A stretch of 64,000 bases of DNA from Streptomyces sp. NBC_01481 (GTDB taxonomy: Bacteria > Actinomycetota > Actinomycetes > Streptomycetales > Streptomycetaceae): the NCBI RefSeq assembly GCF_026339995.1, contig NZ_JAPEPT010000003.1, forward strand, positions 620,001-684,000. The letters run 5' to 3'. Made by a program: the position numbers and the translations under genes. Shown here piece by piece: positions 24,945 through 33,608 of the stretch (position 1 is its first letter; every line of letters starts with the position of its first letter). The notes below the pieces were generated by a model that was not told the DNA's origin, ran no database searches, and was given only the letters and a program-made list of their open reading frames with translations.

Positions 24945-26335
24945 CCGTCGCCGAACAGCCAGCGCCCACCCCCCTTCTCGTCCTGGACGTCGTCGGTCTC
25001 ACCCCCCAGCTGCTGGCCCACATGCCCCACCTCCAAGCCCTCGCAGACAAGGGATCGAGCGCCCCCCTCTCCACCGTGCTGCCCGCCGTCACCTGCGCCG
25101 CCCAGTCGACCTTCCTCACCGGCGCACTGCCGGCCGAGCACGGCATCGTCGGCAACGGCTGGTACTTCCGCGAGCTCGGCGAGGTGCTGCTGTGGCGCCA
25201 GCACAACGGCCTGGTCGGCGGCGACAAACTCTGGGACGCCGCCCGCCGCACCCACCCCGGCTACACCGTCGCCAACATCTGCTGGTGGTACGCCATGGGC
25301 GCCGACACCGACTTCACCGTCACCCCCCGCCCCGTCTACTACGCCGACGGTCGCAAAGAACCCGACTGCTACACCCGGCCCCCGGCCCTCCACGACGAAC
25401 TCACCGGCACACTCGGCACCTTCCCCCTCTTCCACTTCTGGGGTCCCGGCGCCGACTTGGTCTCCAGTCAGTGGATCATCGACGCCACCCGGCACATCAT
25501 GCGCACCCGCCACCCCGACCTGACCCTGTGCTACCTCCCCCACCTCGACTACGACCTGCAGCGCTTCGGACCGGACGACCCCCGCTCCCACCAGGCCGCC
25601 ACCGACCTCGATGCCGCCCTCGCCCCCCTCCTCAACGACGCCCAGCAGGAGGGCCGCACGGTCGTCGCGCTGTCCGAGTACGGCATCACCCCCGTCAGCC
25701 GTCCCGTCGACATCAACCGCGCGCTGCGCCGCGCGGGCCTCCTCGAGGTCCACACCCAGGACGGCATGGAATACCTCGACCCGATGACCTCCCGCGCCTT
25801 CGCCGTGGCCGATCACCAGCTCGCCCACATCTACGTCCGCTGTCCCGAAGACCTCGACGCCGCCCGCCAAGCCCTCGCGGACCTGCCCGGCATCGAGCAA
25901 CTTCTCGACGACGAGGGCAAGAAGACCCACGGCCTGGACCATCCCCGCTCCGGCGAACTCGTCGCCGTCGCCGAGCCGGATGCCTGGTTCACGTACTACT
26001 ACTGGCTCGACGACACCCGCGCCCCCGACTTCGCACAGCTCGTCGAGATCCACCGCAAACCCGGCTACGACCCGGCCGAGCTGTTCATGGACCCGCTCGA
26101 CCCCTACGTACGCGTCAAGGCCGCGAAGGCGATCGCCCGCAAGAAGCTCGGCATGCGCTACCGCCTCGCGGTCGTACCCCTGGACCCCTCACCTATTCGC
26201 GGCAGCCATGGCCGCCTCCCCACGAGCGACGACGAAGGTCCGCTCATTGTGTGCTCCACCCCCCGCGCTGTAAGCGGCCGCGTGAAAGCGACCGAAGTGA
26301 AGTCCCTGCTGCTTCACCTCGCTGGATTCCACTGA
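24941..26335 (+). CDS. eboF: EboF: nucleotide pyrophosphatase/phosphodiesterase-family protein
   Basis: A 464-residue alkaline-phosphatase-superfamily enzyme. The N-terminal strand LLVLDVVGLTPQLL carries the first metal aspartate. The nucleophile region PAVTCAAQSTFLTGALPAEHGI has the Thr used by nucleotide pyrophosphatase/phosphodiesterases. Later LPHLDYDLQRFGPDD and DHQLAHIYV give further metal ligands. There is no signal peptide, so it acts in the cytoplasm, cleaving a phosphodiester or pyrophosphate. GTG 24941 overlaps eboE (GTGA). The last strictly overlapping member of the operon; the next gene starts 47 bases later. Confidence 0.88.
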   Translation: MTVAEQPAPTPLLVLDVVGLTPQLLAHMPHLQALADKGSSAPLSTVLPAVTCAAQSTFLTGALPAEHGIVGNGWYFRELGEVLLWRQHNGLVGGDKLWDAARRTHPGYTVANICWWYAMGADTDFTVTPRPVYYADGRKEPDCYTRPPALHDELTGTLGTFPLFHFWGPGADLVSSQWIIDATRHIMRTRHPDLTLCYLPHLDYDLQRFGPDDPRSHQAATDLDAALAPLLNDAQQEGRTVVALSEYGITPVSRPVDINRALRRAGLLEVHTQDGMEYLDPMTSRAFAVADHQLAHIYVRCPEDLDAARQALADLPGIEQLLDDEGKKTHGLDHPRSGELVAVAEPDAWFTYYYWLDDTRAPDFAQLVEIHRKPGYDPAELFMDPLDPYVRVKAAKAIARKKLGMRYRLAVVPLDPSPIRGSHGRLPTSDDEGPLIVCSTPRAVSGRVKATEVKSLLLHLAGFH

Positions 26336-26382
26336 AGCAGACGCCACTGACAACCAGGCACGGACATCAAGGAGTTATCCAC

Positions 26383-27426
26383 ATGAGCCGCTCCACCACG
26401 AACAGCGACCCCGAACTCGCTCACAGGCTCAGCAGACGCGGCATGCTCGGCGTCGCCGCCGGTGCGACCGCCGCCGCCCTCATCGGCGCCGCCGCGGGCC
26501 CGGCCGCCGCCGCCCCGACGACGACAACCGCCGCCCCCGCCCGGGGCCGCCCCGTTCTTCCCCCCGGCCGCCTCGGCACCCAGCTCTACTCTCTCCGCGA
26601 CAAGGTCTCCACGCTCGGCTTCGCACCGGTCTTTGCCGAGCTCGAGCGCTACGGTTACGACGAGATCGAGTTCGCCGGGTACACCCAGGGCTCCGCGGGC
26701 CCCATCACGCTCGCCCAGTTGAAGCAGCTCGCCTGTGACCACGGCCTGAACCCCATCGGCAGCCACGTCGGCTACTACTCGAGCGACCCGTACGCTTACA
26801 CCTTCGCGCAGAACCTGACCCAGGTCCTCGACGACGCCCAGGCCCTCGGCCTCAAGCACATAGGCACCGCCTCGGGCCCCTTCCGCTACGGCGCCACCGT
26901 CGACGCCTGGAAGCGGGCGGCCGAGGAGTTCAACAGCTATGGAGCCGCGGCCCGTGCCCGCGGCATGAAGTTCTACCAGCACAACCACGCGGAGGAGTTC
27001 TCCTTCGCCACCGACCAGCCGAACGTCCGCCTCTATGACGTTCTGCTCGCCGAGACCGACCCCGAACTGGTCCATCTTGAGATGGACATCTACTGGGCCT
27101 ATGTGGGCCAGTTCCGCTTCAGCAAGCGCGTCGACGGCACGCCCGCGCCCTTCGACCCCCTGCGCTATGTGCTGAAGCAGCCTCACCGCTACCCGCTCTT
27201 CCATGTCAAGGACGGCGTCCACGACGAAGCCGCCCGCGACGGCTACCGGATGGTGGACGTCGGGGACGGCGACATCGACTACAAGCGCTTCATTTCTTCG
27301 GTGAACCAGACCCCGGGCGGCTACCGCGAGCACCACTGGCAGACCGAACACGACAACCCCGTCGAGTCGTTCGCGTTCGCCCGCAAGTCCAGCGAGCACC
27401 TCCACTCGCTCCGCGAGAACTGCTAG
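26383..27426 (+). CDS. Tat-exported sugar isomerase/epimerase-like protein
   Basis: A 347-residue AP-endonuclease-2-like TIM barrel with a Tat signal (LSRRGMLGVAAGATAAALIGAAAG). After it come GTQLYSLRDKVSTLGFAPVFAELERYGYDEIEF, FYQHNHAEEF, VHLEMDIYWAYVG and PLFHVKDGVHD, the motifs of secreted isomerase-like proteins that recent work links to 3-keto-glycoside cleavage. AAGGAG precedes ATG 26383. It follows eboF by 47 bases and may be cotranscribed. It is the third isomerase-type protein in 12 kb and the only exported one, so it probably works with the DUF1080/sorbosone-dehydrogenase exoprotein outside the cell. Confidence 0.87.
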   Translation: MSRSTTNSDPELAHRLSRRGMLGVAAGATAAALIGAAAGPAAAAPTTTTAAPARGRPVLPPGRLGTQLYSLRDKVSTLGFAPVFAELERYGYDEIEFAGYTQGSAGPITLAQLKQLACDHGLNPIGSHVGYYSSDPYAYTFAQNLTQVLDDAQALGLKHIGTASGPFRYGATVDAWKRAAEEFNSYGAAARARGMKFYQHNHAEEFSFATDQPNVRLYDVLLAETDPELVHLEMDIYWAYVGQFRFSKRVDGTPAPFDPLRYVLKQPHRYPLFHVKDGVHDEAARDGYRMVDVGDGDIDYKRFISSVNQTPGGYREHHWQTEHDNPVESFAFARKSSEHLHSLRENC

Positions 27427-27439
27427 AGGAGGCGAAGGC

Positions 27440-27830
27440 CCGCCACCGGGCGGCGGTCACCTCATCGTGATCACCGCGTCCGGGTCGGCCAACGCAGACC
27501 CCAGGAATAGTGCCCTGCTTCACTGTCGAGCCGCCTGCCTTGGAGGCCGTCCAGCCGTCCAGCGTCTTGCCGTCGAACATCGACATCAGGCCGCCCACCG
27601 CCGTAGCCGATGCGGTCATCGTCATCGTCGAGGTCGACCCGCGTGTGACCGACGTGGGATCGAAGCTCACACCGACCCCGGACGGTGCGCCGGTGGCGGA
27701 GAGCGTCACCGGCTCGGCGGACCCGGAGAGCACAGCCGCGTTCACCGTCGACGTCAGTTGGTTGCCCCATTGCTGCCGCCGTTCGAGCCCCATCCGCAGG
27801 GCGGCGGCACCGCATCGTGCGATGAGCGGG
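27440..27830 (-). pseudogene. Remnant of a secreted Ig-like/DUF1080 protein
   Basis: On the minus strand a frame reads TLSATGAPSGVGVSFDPTSVTRGSTSTMTM (a bacterial Ig-like strand pattern), then LMSMFDGKTLDGWTASKAGG, the start of a DUF1080 domain. It is lost after about 20 more residues; ADPDAVITMR followed by a stop appears in another frame. No start codon with a signal peptide precedes it. It is a decayed piece of an extracellular sugar enzyme related to the one ending at 19022. Confidence 0.55.
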
Positions 27831-27959
27831 CCGTGTTCACGGCGATGGCGTCGGCGGTGCACTGAAGAGCTCCGCTGATGCTGACTCCCGAGTCTCCCTC
27901 CTGTGTCCGCACAGACCCCGGAGTCCGACTTCAACGTCGGGAACGTCTGCTCATTTATC

Positions 27960-27989
27960 TTGCGGTGCAAGGTAGTCGCTGACTATCAT
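27960..27989 (+). promoter_or_regulatory. Candidate promoter, possibly leaderless, for padR
   Basis: TTGCGG (27960-27965), an 18-base spacer and TATCAT (27984-27989). Transcription would then start about at the ATG at 27997, and no ribosome site is visible, so a leaderless message is plausible. Confidence 0.4.
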
Positions 27990-27996
27990 GTACCGC

Positions 27997-28377
27997 ATGA
28001 CAAAGGAGCAGGGGACGTCCGGCGACCCGCGACGCAGTCAGCTCCTGCGCGGAGCGCTCGACATCTGCCTGCTCGCTCTGATCGCTGAACGTCCACGCTA
28101 TGGATACGAGTTCGTGGAAGCGCTCACCGAATGTGGGCTGGAGCTCGTCAGCGAGGGCAGCATCTATCCACTGCTTGCCCGGATGGAGCGGGCCGGACTC
28201 GTCGAGTCCCATCGTGCGCCGTCGTCCAGCGGTGGGGCACCGCGCAAGTACTACCGGCTGACCCGGGCGGGCGGAGCGGAACTGACACGTGGCCGCACCG
28301 TCTGGCGAGACTTCACGGCCCATGTGAACGCGATCCTGACCAACACCGAGCCATCCACGGGGAGAGCAAGACCATGA
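27997..28377 (+). CDS. PadR-family transcriptional regulator
   Basis: A 126-residue winged-helix repressor: LLRGALDICLLALIAERPRYGYEFVEAL, then SEGSIYPLLARMERAGLVES and PRKYYRLTRAGG, the core PadR pattern. The ATG at 27997 is preferred because of the promoter spacing; the ATG at 27988 is also in frame. It overlaps the following membrane-protein gene in ATGA. PadR proteins paired with a short HAAS/DUF1700-like membrane protein form a common stress-response pair, which this most likely is. Confidence 0.88.
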   Translation: MTKEQGTSGDPRRSQLLRGALDICLLALIAERPRYGYEFVEALTECGLELVSEGSIYPLLARMERAGLVESHRAPSSSGGAPRKYYRLTRAGGAELTRGRTVWRDFTAHVNAILTNTEPSTGRARP

Positions 28378-28940
28378 CGACCGAACGGATCCTTGCGATC
28401 TGCCGCAGCAACTGGGAGTACCGGGGCGTCGATGACGAGGCCGTCCGGGACATGCTGGCCGAGCTCTCCGCGCACCTCGAGGACGCGGCGGCTGCGGGAC
28501 GTGTACCCCAGGATGTCGTGGGCGACGACGTCAAGGCGTTCGCCGCGGCCTGGGCACGGGCCAGGATGCCACTGCGCCTACGGTTGCTGCGGATGGCGGT
28601 GCTGGTGCCGTCCGCGATGGGTGGACTCCTGCTCGTCGCGCACCTTATTCGGTGGGAGGAAGCAATTCCCGTCACCCCGGGCCGCCTTGCCTTCTGGCTC
28701 ACCATCAGCTCGGTCACCGTCGCGGTGGAAATACGGCGCGGGACCTTGGGCCTGGGCAAAGGATGGTTGGTTGCGGTGGGCGCCGGCCTGCCGGTCTTGA
28801 TCCTCACCGAGTGGCTGGCCGGCGACGAGCCGCTCTTCCACGTAGCCCTGTGGGCCTCAGTCCTCCTGACCCTGCCGGGCGCCGCATACGCTATCGCCAG
28901 GCGCACCCGCATACAGATGGACAAGCCGCGGGCCAAGTGA
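28374..28940 (+). CDS. PadR-partner membrane protein (HAAS-domain-like)
   Basis: A 188-residue protein with an N-terminal helical domain of about 65 residues (EYRGVDDEAVRDMLAELSAHLEDAAAAG), resembling the HAAS signalling domain, and about four membrane segments after residue 70. It is translationally coupled to padR. The function is unknown; by analogy it is a membrane sensor or target of the PadR regulon. The C-terminal tail is basic (ARRTRIQMDKPRAK). Confidence 0.65.
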   Translation: MTTERILAICRSNWEYRGVDDEAVRDMLAELSAHLEDAAAAGRVPQDVVGDDVKAFAAAWARARMPLRLRLLRMAVLVPSAMGGLLLVAHLIRWEEAIPVTPGRLAFWLTISSVTVAVEIRRGTLGLGKGWLVAVGAGLPVLILTEWLAGDEPLFHVALWASVLLTLPGAAYAIARRTRIQMDKPRAK

Positions 28941-28959
28941 CACCACGCCCACACTTCCG

Positions 28960-29125
28960 CGTTTGGCCGCCGACCCCATCGACAGCCCTGCCCCGACGAC
29001 CAGGATGCGCATCTTCAGCCCCTTGTCTCGCATGGTGAGTTTGGCGAGCTTCTTGTAGCAGGTCAGCGCGGCGGCGAGGCCCAGAAGGCGAGGAAGTGGC
29101 TGCCCTTGCGTTCGTCCTGCCCGGA
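28960..29125 (-). pseudogene. Remnants: IS5-type transposase C-terminus and the start of a Rossmann oxidoreductase
   Basis: On the minus strand DERKGSHFLAF in one frame is followed in the next by LGLAAALTCYKKLAKLT. This resembles the C-terminus of IS5-family transposases (recollection) with a one-base shift near 29080. Directly after it comes LKMRILVVGAGLSMGSAAKR, which looks like a truncated FAD/NAD-binding N-terminus. Neither has an intact gene. The stretch 28941-29252 otherwise contains nothing I recognise. Confidence 0.45.
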
Positions 29126-29252
29126 CAGCGCGTGCAGCTTGCAAGGTCGCCCCTGACGTCGTACCGCACCGCGATGCTGTCACACGTGCCCCGCTCCCTA
29201 TCCCGCCGGTCCTCATGATCGGCGGGCGGAGATCACGTTGTCCTGGCCGACG

Positions 29253-31415
29253 TCAGGAGCTCGTGAGGATGACGAGTTGCCGGGTCGCTCGGGTCATCGC
29301 GACGTAGCGGTCGACCGCTGCTTCGATGCCCTTGCCGAACGCCTCTGGGTCGATGAGGACGACCAGGTCGAACTCGAGCCCCTTCGACAGCTCCGGGGTC
29401 AGCGACCGGACGCGGGACGTCGCCCGGAACGTGCCCTCTCCGATGTCACCACTGCCGATGACGCAGGCGGTCCCGTCGGCATGTGCGGCGAGCCAGGTGT
29501 CGAGGATCGAGTCCAGATCCGCAACAGATCCGTGTACGACGGGGACGCCGCTGCTGCGGATGGAGGCCGGCACATTGGCGTCCGGGAGCACGGCTCGGAT
29601 GACCGGCTCGGCTTCCGACATGACCTCTTCCGGCGTCCGGTAGTTGATGCTCAGGGAGGCCAGGTTCATCCGGTCGAGCCCGATCCGCTCGAGCCGTTCC
29701 TGCCACGACTCCGTGAACCCGTGCCTGGCCTGGGCGCGGTCCCCGACAATGGTGAAGCTCCGGGACGGGCAGCGGAGCAGCAGCATCTGCCACTCTGCGT
29801 CGGTCAGTTCCTGAGCCTCGTCCACGACGACGTGCGCGAACGGGCCGGCTAGCAGGTCCGGTTCGGTGCCGGGCAGTGCGGTCTCGTCGATCAGGGTGTC
29901 CTTGAGGTCCTGTCCGCGCAGCATCGTCACCGCACCCTCACCGTCGGCATCGGCCTCCAGAAGGTTGTCGATGACGCCCGCCCTGCGCTCGCGTTCGGCG
30001 GCGACAGCGGCGTCGTGCCGACGCTTGCGCCGCGACGCCTCCGGGTCGCCGAGCCGCTGCCGTGCCGCGTCCAGGAGCGGCAGGTCGGACACCGTCCATG
30101 CCTGGGCGTCCGCGCGCTGCAGCTTGCGGACGTCATCGGGGCCGAGCCAGGGAGCACACATCCGCAGGTAGGCGGGTACCGACCACAGGTCTCCGACGAG
30201 GTCGGCCGCTTCAAGCAGCGGCCACGCGCTGTTGAGGGTCGTGACCAGCTCGTTGTCCCGCAGCAGCGACTTGCGGAACAGTTCGGGCGGGACGTCGCCG
30301 TCGTGCTTGTCCATCAGGATCGTGACCAGCTCCTCCCAGACCTGGTCGCGTGCCTCGTTGTGCGGAGTACCTGCTCCTGGTGCCTCGAACGCCACGGCCC
30401 ACTCACCGGCGCTCAGCCAGATGTCGGACCAGTCGGTCGTGACCGTCATCCCCTTGGTGGGCGGCTCCTCGTAGAACCTGACCGCCTTCTCGATCGCCTT
30501 CACCATGTCCGCGGACGACTTCAGGAGGGCCACATCCGGGTCGGTCTCGCTCGCCGCTGCGGCTCCCTCGGCGACGAGGTCACGCAGGATGCAGGTCTGC
30601 ACGCCCTCCTCGCCGAGGCTGGGGAGGACGTCGGCGACGTAGGCCAGGTAGGGCCGGTGCGGACCGACGAAGAGCACGCCGCCCCGGCGGCGTGCGAGGT
30701 GGGGGTCGGAGTAGAGGAGATAGGCGGAGCGGTGCAGCGCGACGACGGTCTTCCCTGTACCCGGACCGCCGTCGACGACGAGAGCGCCGCGGGATCCCGC
30801 CCGGATGATGGCGTCCTGGTCGGCCTGGATGGTGCCGAGCACGTCTCGCATCCGGGGCGATCGATTGCTGCCCAGGCTGGCGATGAAGGCTGACTGGTCG
30901 TCGAGCGCGGCGTGCCCGGCAAACCCGTCCGAAGTGAACACCTCGTCCCAGTAGTCGCTGATCCGGCCGCGGGTCCAGCGATACCTGCGGCGGCTTGTCA
31001 GACCCATCGGGTTGGCATGGGTGGCTCCGAAGAACGGCTCGGCCGCGGGGGAGCGCCAGTCGATCAGCAGCCGACGGCCCGCGCTGTCGGTGAGGCCGAG
31101 CCGTCCGACGTACACGGGCTCGGGGTCGTCCGCGCCGACCATGTGTCCGAGGCACAGGTCCAGACGGAAGCGCCGCAGTGTGCGCAGGCGAGCGGTAAGG
31201 CGGTGGATCTCCATGTCCCGGTCCATCGCCTGCTGGCCTACGCCGCCGGGCGCCTTACGCGTGGCCTCGAGGCGGTCGGACAGTTCTGCGATCGACTGCT
31301 CGAGGCACTCCGCGACGGCCGCGAAGTGCTGCTCGTCGCCGGCGATCAGCGTTGGGTCGGCCTTGGGGGAGAGGCGGTCGGGAAGGTCGAACGCGCTGGT
31401 GGTCAGAGGGTTCAT
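29253..31415 (-). CDS. helR: HelR: RNA polymerase-recycling helicase-like ATPase, rifamycin resistance
   Basis: A 720-residue UvrD/HelD-like ATPase. HelR proteins in Streptomyces and mycobacteria bind RNA polymerase, displace rifamycin and recycle stalled enzyme. Visible are an N-terminal coiled coil (about 30-75), DPEPVYVGRLGLTD and LIDWRSPAAEPFF, typical of HelD-like proteins. Walker A GGPGTGKT (about residue 215), Walker B VVVDEAQELTDAEW (about residue 530), the GDRAQARHGF motif and a C-terminal VAMTRATRQLVIL helicase motif VI follow. ATG 31415 starts MNPLTTSAFDLPDRLSPKA; a longer frame upstream has no homology. The rifamycin-associated element at 31624-31643 supports the specific HelR call and predicts induction by rifamycins. 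No rifamycin-modifying enzyme is nearby. Confidence 0.9.
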   Translation of the reverse strand: MNPLTTSAFDLPDRLSPKADPTLIAGDEQHFAAVAECLEQSIAELSDRLEATRKAPGGVGQQAMDRDMEIHRLTARLRTLRRFRLDLCLGHMVGADDPEPVYVGRLGLTDSAGRRLLIDWRSPAAEPFFGATHANPMGLTSRRRYRWTRGRISDYWDEVFTSDGFAGHAALDDQSAFIASLGSNRSPRMRDVLGTIQADQDAIIRAGSRGALVVDGGPGTGKTVVALHRSAYLLYSDPHLARRRGGVLFVGPHRPYLAYVADVLPSLGEEGVQTCILRDLVAEGAAAASETDPDVALLKSSADMVKAIEKAVRFYEEPPTKGMTVTTDWSDIWLSAGEWAVAFEAPGAGTPHNEARDQVWEELVTILMDKHDGDVPPELFRKSLLRDNELVTTLNSAWPLLEAADLVGDLWSVPAYLRMCAPWLGPDDVRKLQRADAQAWTVSDLPLLDAARQRLGDPEASRRKRRHDAAVAAERERRAGVIDNLLEADADGEGAVTMLRGQDLKDTLIDETALPGTEPDLLAGPFAHVVVDEAQELTDAEWQMLLLRCPSRSFTIVGDRAQARHGFTESWQERLERIGLDRMNLASLSINYRTPEEVMSEAEPVIRAVLPDANVPASIRSSGVPVVHGSVADLDSILDTWLAAHADGTACVIGSGDIGEGTFRATSRVRSLTPELSKGLEFDLVVLIDPEAFGKGIEAAVDRYVAMTRATRQLVILTSS

Positions 31416-32020
31416 GTCATCAGCTCCGATCCGAGGTAGATCCCGCGAAGTCCGGCCGCGCGCACACCCGCACGTCGGCGCCGAGTGCCCGCGACCGCAG
31501 CGCGGGTCCCACCACCGGCTCGACGTCACCGCACGACCTATGAACCGACAACAACAAACGCACTTTGTGAATCTCCCATTTCCGCAGGTCCTGGCCCTAG
31601 GCCAGCGATTCTGCGGCACGACCGGGGCCTTGCCGCAAGCCCCCCGGTGCGCTATATGTTGAGAGTGGAAAGGAGTGGGTACTCCCCTTTCCCTTGATCG
31701 TCCGCTCCGGGCGGACATCTCCTCGCACAGCGGCGACGCGCCACGGCCGCGGTTTCGGCTGACTGTCAACTCATGTACGAGCTGCGGGACATAGGTTTCT
31801 CGTCCGACGTCGGCATCGGCGCGGCGCACATCGCCGACCTCACTGACAGGGCCACGCGGTCGCGTTGACGTCCCGCTGACGTCGTGACGCGGCCGCGTTG
31901 ACGCAGTCCCGCACTCCGTGGTCCCGTTGGCGTCACCGCCCAATGACGCCGAGTGCGTGCCACACACTCATGGCCCACCGTCCGGCCCCTCCCGCCCCCT
32001 TTCGAGCGGAGACCACCTTC
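31416..32020. other. 605-bp intergenic region, divergent helR/aldehyde dehydrogenase
   Basis: Besides the RAE it holds an imperfect palindrome (GGAAAGGAGT ... ACTCCCCTTTCC, 31667-31690) and two copies of ACGCGG(T/C)CGCGTTGACG at 31854 and 31887. A 31-codon open frame (31773-31868, MYELRDIGFSSDV...) looks like a coding scrap. I found no complete gene. Confidence 0.5.
31624..31643. promoter_or_regulatory. Rifamycin-associated element (RAE)
   Basis: The minus strand reads GGGGCTTGCGGCAAGGCCCC. This contains the 19-base inverted-repeat consensus remembered for the RAE found upstream of actinobacterial rifamycin-inactivating genes and helR. It lies 209 bases upstream of the helR ATG on the coding strand. 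The RAE mediates rifamycin-dependent induction. Confidence 0.85.
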
Positions 32021-33580
32021 ATGGCACCCACCCTCACCGCAGCATCCACCCTCATCCTCAAGCCCGGCACCGCCTGGTCCGACGCCTGGCAGCGCGCTCT
32101 CGCCGTCGCCCCCGAGGCCTTCCGGGACGAGCGCGTGCTCAACCTCTGGTCCGCGCAGTGGCAGGCCGACGGCAGCGCCTTGTCCGCCACCAGCCCCGTC
32201 GACGGCAGCCCCATCGCGGGCCCGCCGCGCCTGGACGCCGAGACCGCCCAACAGGCGGTACGCGCATCGCTCGACCAGCACCGCGCCTGGCGGCACGTCC
32301 CCCTCGAAGAGCGCAGGGCCCGCGTCGGTGCCGCGCTCGACGCCCTCACCGAACACCGCGAGCTGCTGGCCCTGTTGCTGGTCTGGGAGATCGGTAAGCC
32401 GTGGCGGCTCGCCCAGGCCGACGTCGACCGTGCGATCGATGGCGTGCGCTGGTACGTCGACGGCATCGAGCCGATGCTTCAGGGCCGCACTCCGCTGCCC
32501 GGCCCGGTCTCCAACATCGCCAGCTGGAACTACCCGATGTCCGTGCTGGTCCACGCCATGCTGGTGCAGGCACTGGCGGGCAACGCGGTCATCGCCAAGA
32601 CCCCGACCGACGGCGGCGTCGCCTGCCTCACCCTGGCCTCCGCGCTCGCCGCCCGCGAGGGCATCCCGATCACTTTGGTCAGCGGCAGCGGCGGCCAGCT
32701 CTCCGAAGCGCTGGTCCGCTCCCCGGAGATCGGCTGCGTCTCCTTCGTCGGCGGCCGCGACACCGGGGCCCGTATCGCCACCGCGGTCGCCGACCTCGGC
32801 AAGCGGCACATCCTGGAGCAGGAGGGCCTGAACACCTGGGGCCTGTGGAACTTCAGCGACTGGGACTCACTCACCGCCGTGATCCCCAAGCTCTTCGACT
32901 ACGGCAAGCAGCGCTGCACCGCATACCCGCGATTCGTCGTCCAGCGCGAGCTGTTCGCCGACTTCCTGGCGGCCTACCTGCCCGCCGTACGCTCCATCCG
33001 TACGGGGCACCCCCTTGCCGTCGAGAAAGCGTCCGACCCGCTGCCGAACCTCGACTTCGGCCCGCTGATCAACGCGGCGAAGGCCAAGGAACTGGGCGAC
33101 CAGGTCGCCGAGGCGATCGACCGCGGGGCTGTGCCGCTGCACCGGGGCACGCTGTCCGACGGCGCGTTCCTGTCCGGCCAGGACACCTCGGCGTATGTCC
33201 CGCCGGTGACGCTCCTGGGCCCGCCGCCCTCCTCGCCCCTGCACCACGCGGAGCCGTTCGGCCCGGTCGACACGATCGTCCTCGTCGACACGGAGGCCGA
33301 ACTGCTCGCCGCGATGAACGCCTCCAACGGCGCGCTCGTGGCGACCCTGTCGACCGACGACCCGGAGACGTACGAGCGTCTGGCCCCGCAGATCCGCGCC
33401 TTCAAGGTCGGCCAGGGCAAGCCCCGCTCGCGCGGCGACCGCGACGAACTCTTCGGCGGCTTCGGGGCGTCGTGGCGCGGTGCCTTCGTCGGCGGCGAAC
33501 TGCTGGTGCGGGCCGTGACCGACGGTCCGGCGGGGGAGCGGTTGCCGGGCAACTTCCCCGACTACCACCTGATGCCGTAA
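32021..33580 (+). CDS. Aldehyde dehydrogenase family protein
   Basis: A 519-residue NAD(P)-dependent aldehyde dehydrogenase. The N-terminal part has VDGSPIAGPP and SLDQHRAWRHVPLEERR. The oxyanion Asn is in ISWNYPM-type sequence (IASWNYPMSVLVH). The glutamate base is in HILEQEGLNTW and the catalytic cysteine in YGKQRCTAYPRFVV; the usual GQxC is KQRC here. AEPFGPVDTIV near the C-terminus is also typical. It ends FPDYHLMP and is slightly longer than the 480-500 residue norm. Substrate unknown. Three tandem octamers (CCGTAAGT) follow its stop. Confidence 0.88.
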   Translation: MAPTLTAASTLILKPGTAWSDAWQRALAVAPEAFRDERVLNLWSAQWQADGSALSATSPVDGSPIAGPPRLDAETAQQAVRASLDQHRAWRHVPLEERRARVGAALDALTEHRELLALLLVWEIGKPWRLAQADVDRAIDGVRWYVDGIEPMLQGRTPLPGPVSNIASWNYPMSVLVHAMLVQALAGNAVIAKTPTDGGVACLTLASALAAREGIPITLVSGSGGQLSEALVRSPEIGCVSFVGGRDTGARIATAVADLGKRHILEQEGLNTWGLWNFSDWDSLTAVIPKLFDYGKQRCTAYPRFVVQRELFADFLAAYLPAVRSIRTGHPLAVEKASDPLPNLDFGPLINAAKAKELGDQVAEAIDRGAVPLHRGTLSDGAFLSGQDTSAYVPPVTLLGPPPSSPLHHAEPFGPVDTIVLVDTEAELLAAMNASNGALVATLSTDDPETYERLAPQIRAFKVGQGKPRSRGDRDELFGGFGASWRGAFVGGELLVRAVTDGPAGERLPGNFPDYHLMP

Positions 33581-33598
33581 GTCCGTAAGTCCGTAAGT
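33575..33598 (+). repeat. Three tandem copies of CCGTAAGT
   Basis: Perfect octamer repeats at 33575, 33583 and 33591 span the TAA stop of the aldehyde dehydrogenase gene. Probably replication slippage; in-frame stops are repeated (TAA at 33578). Confidence 0.7.
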
Positions 33599-33608
33599 CC
33601 GTGATGCC

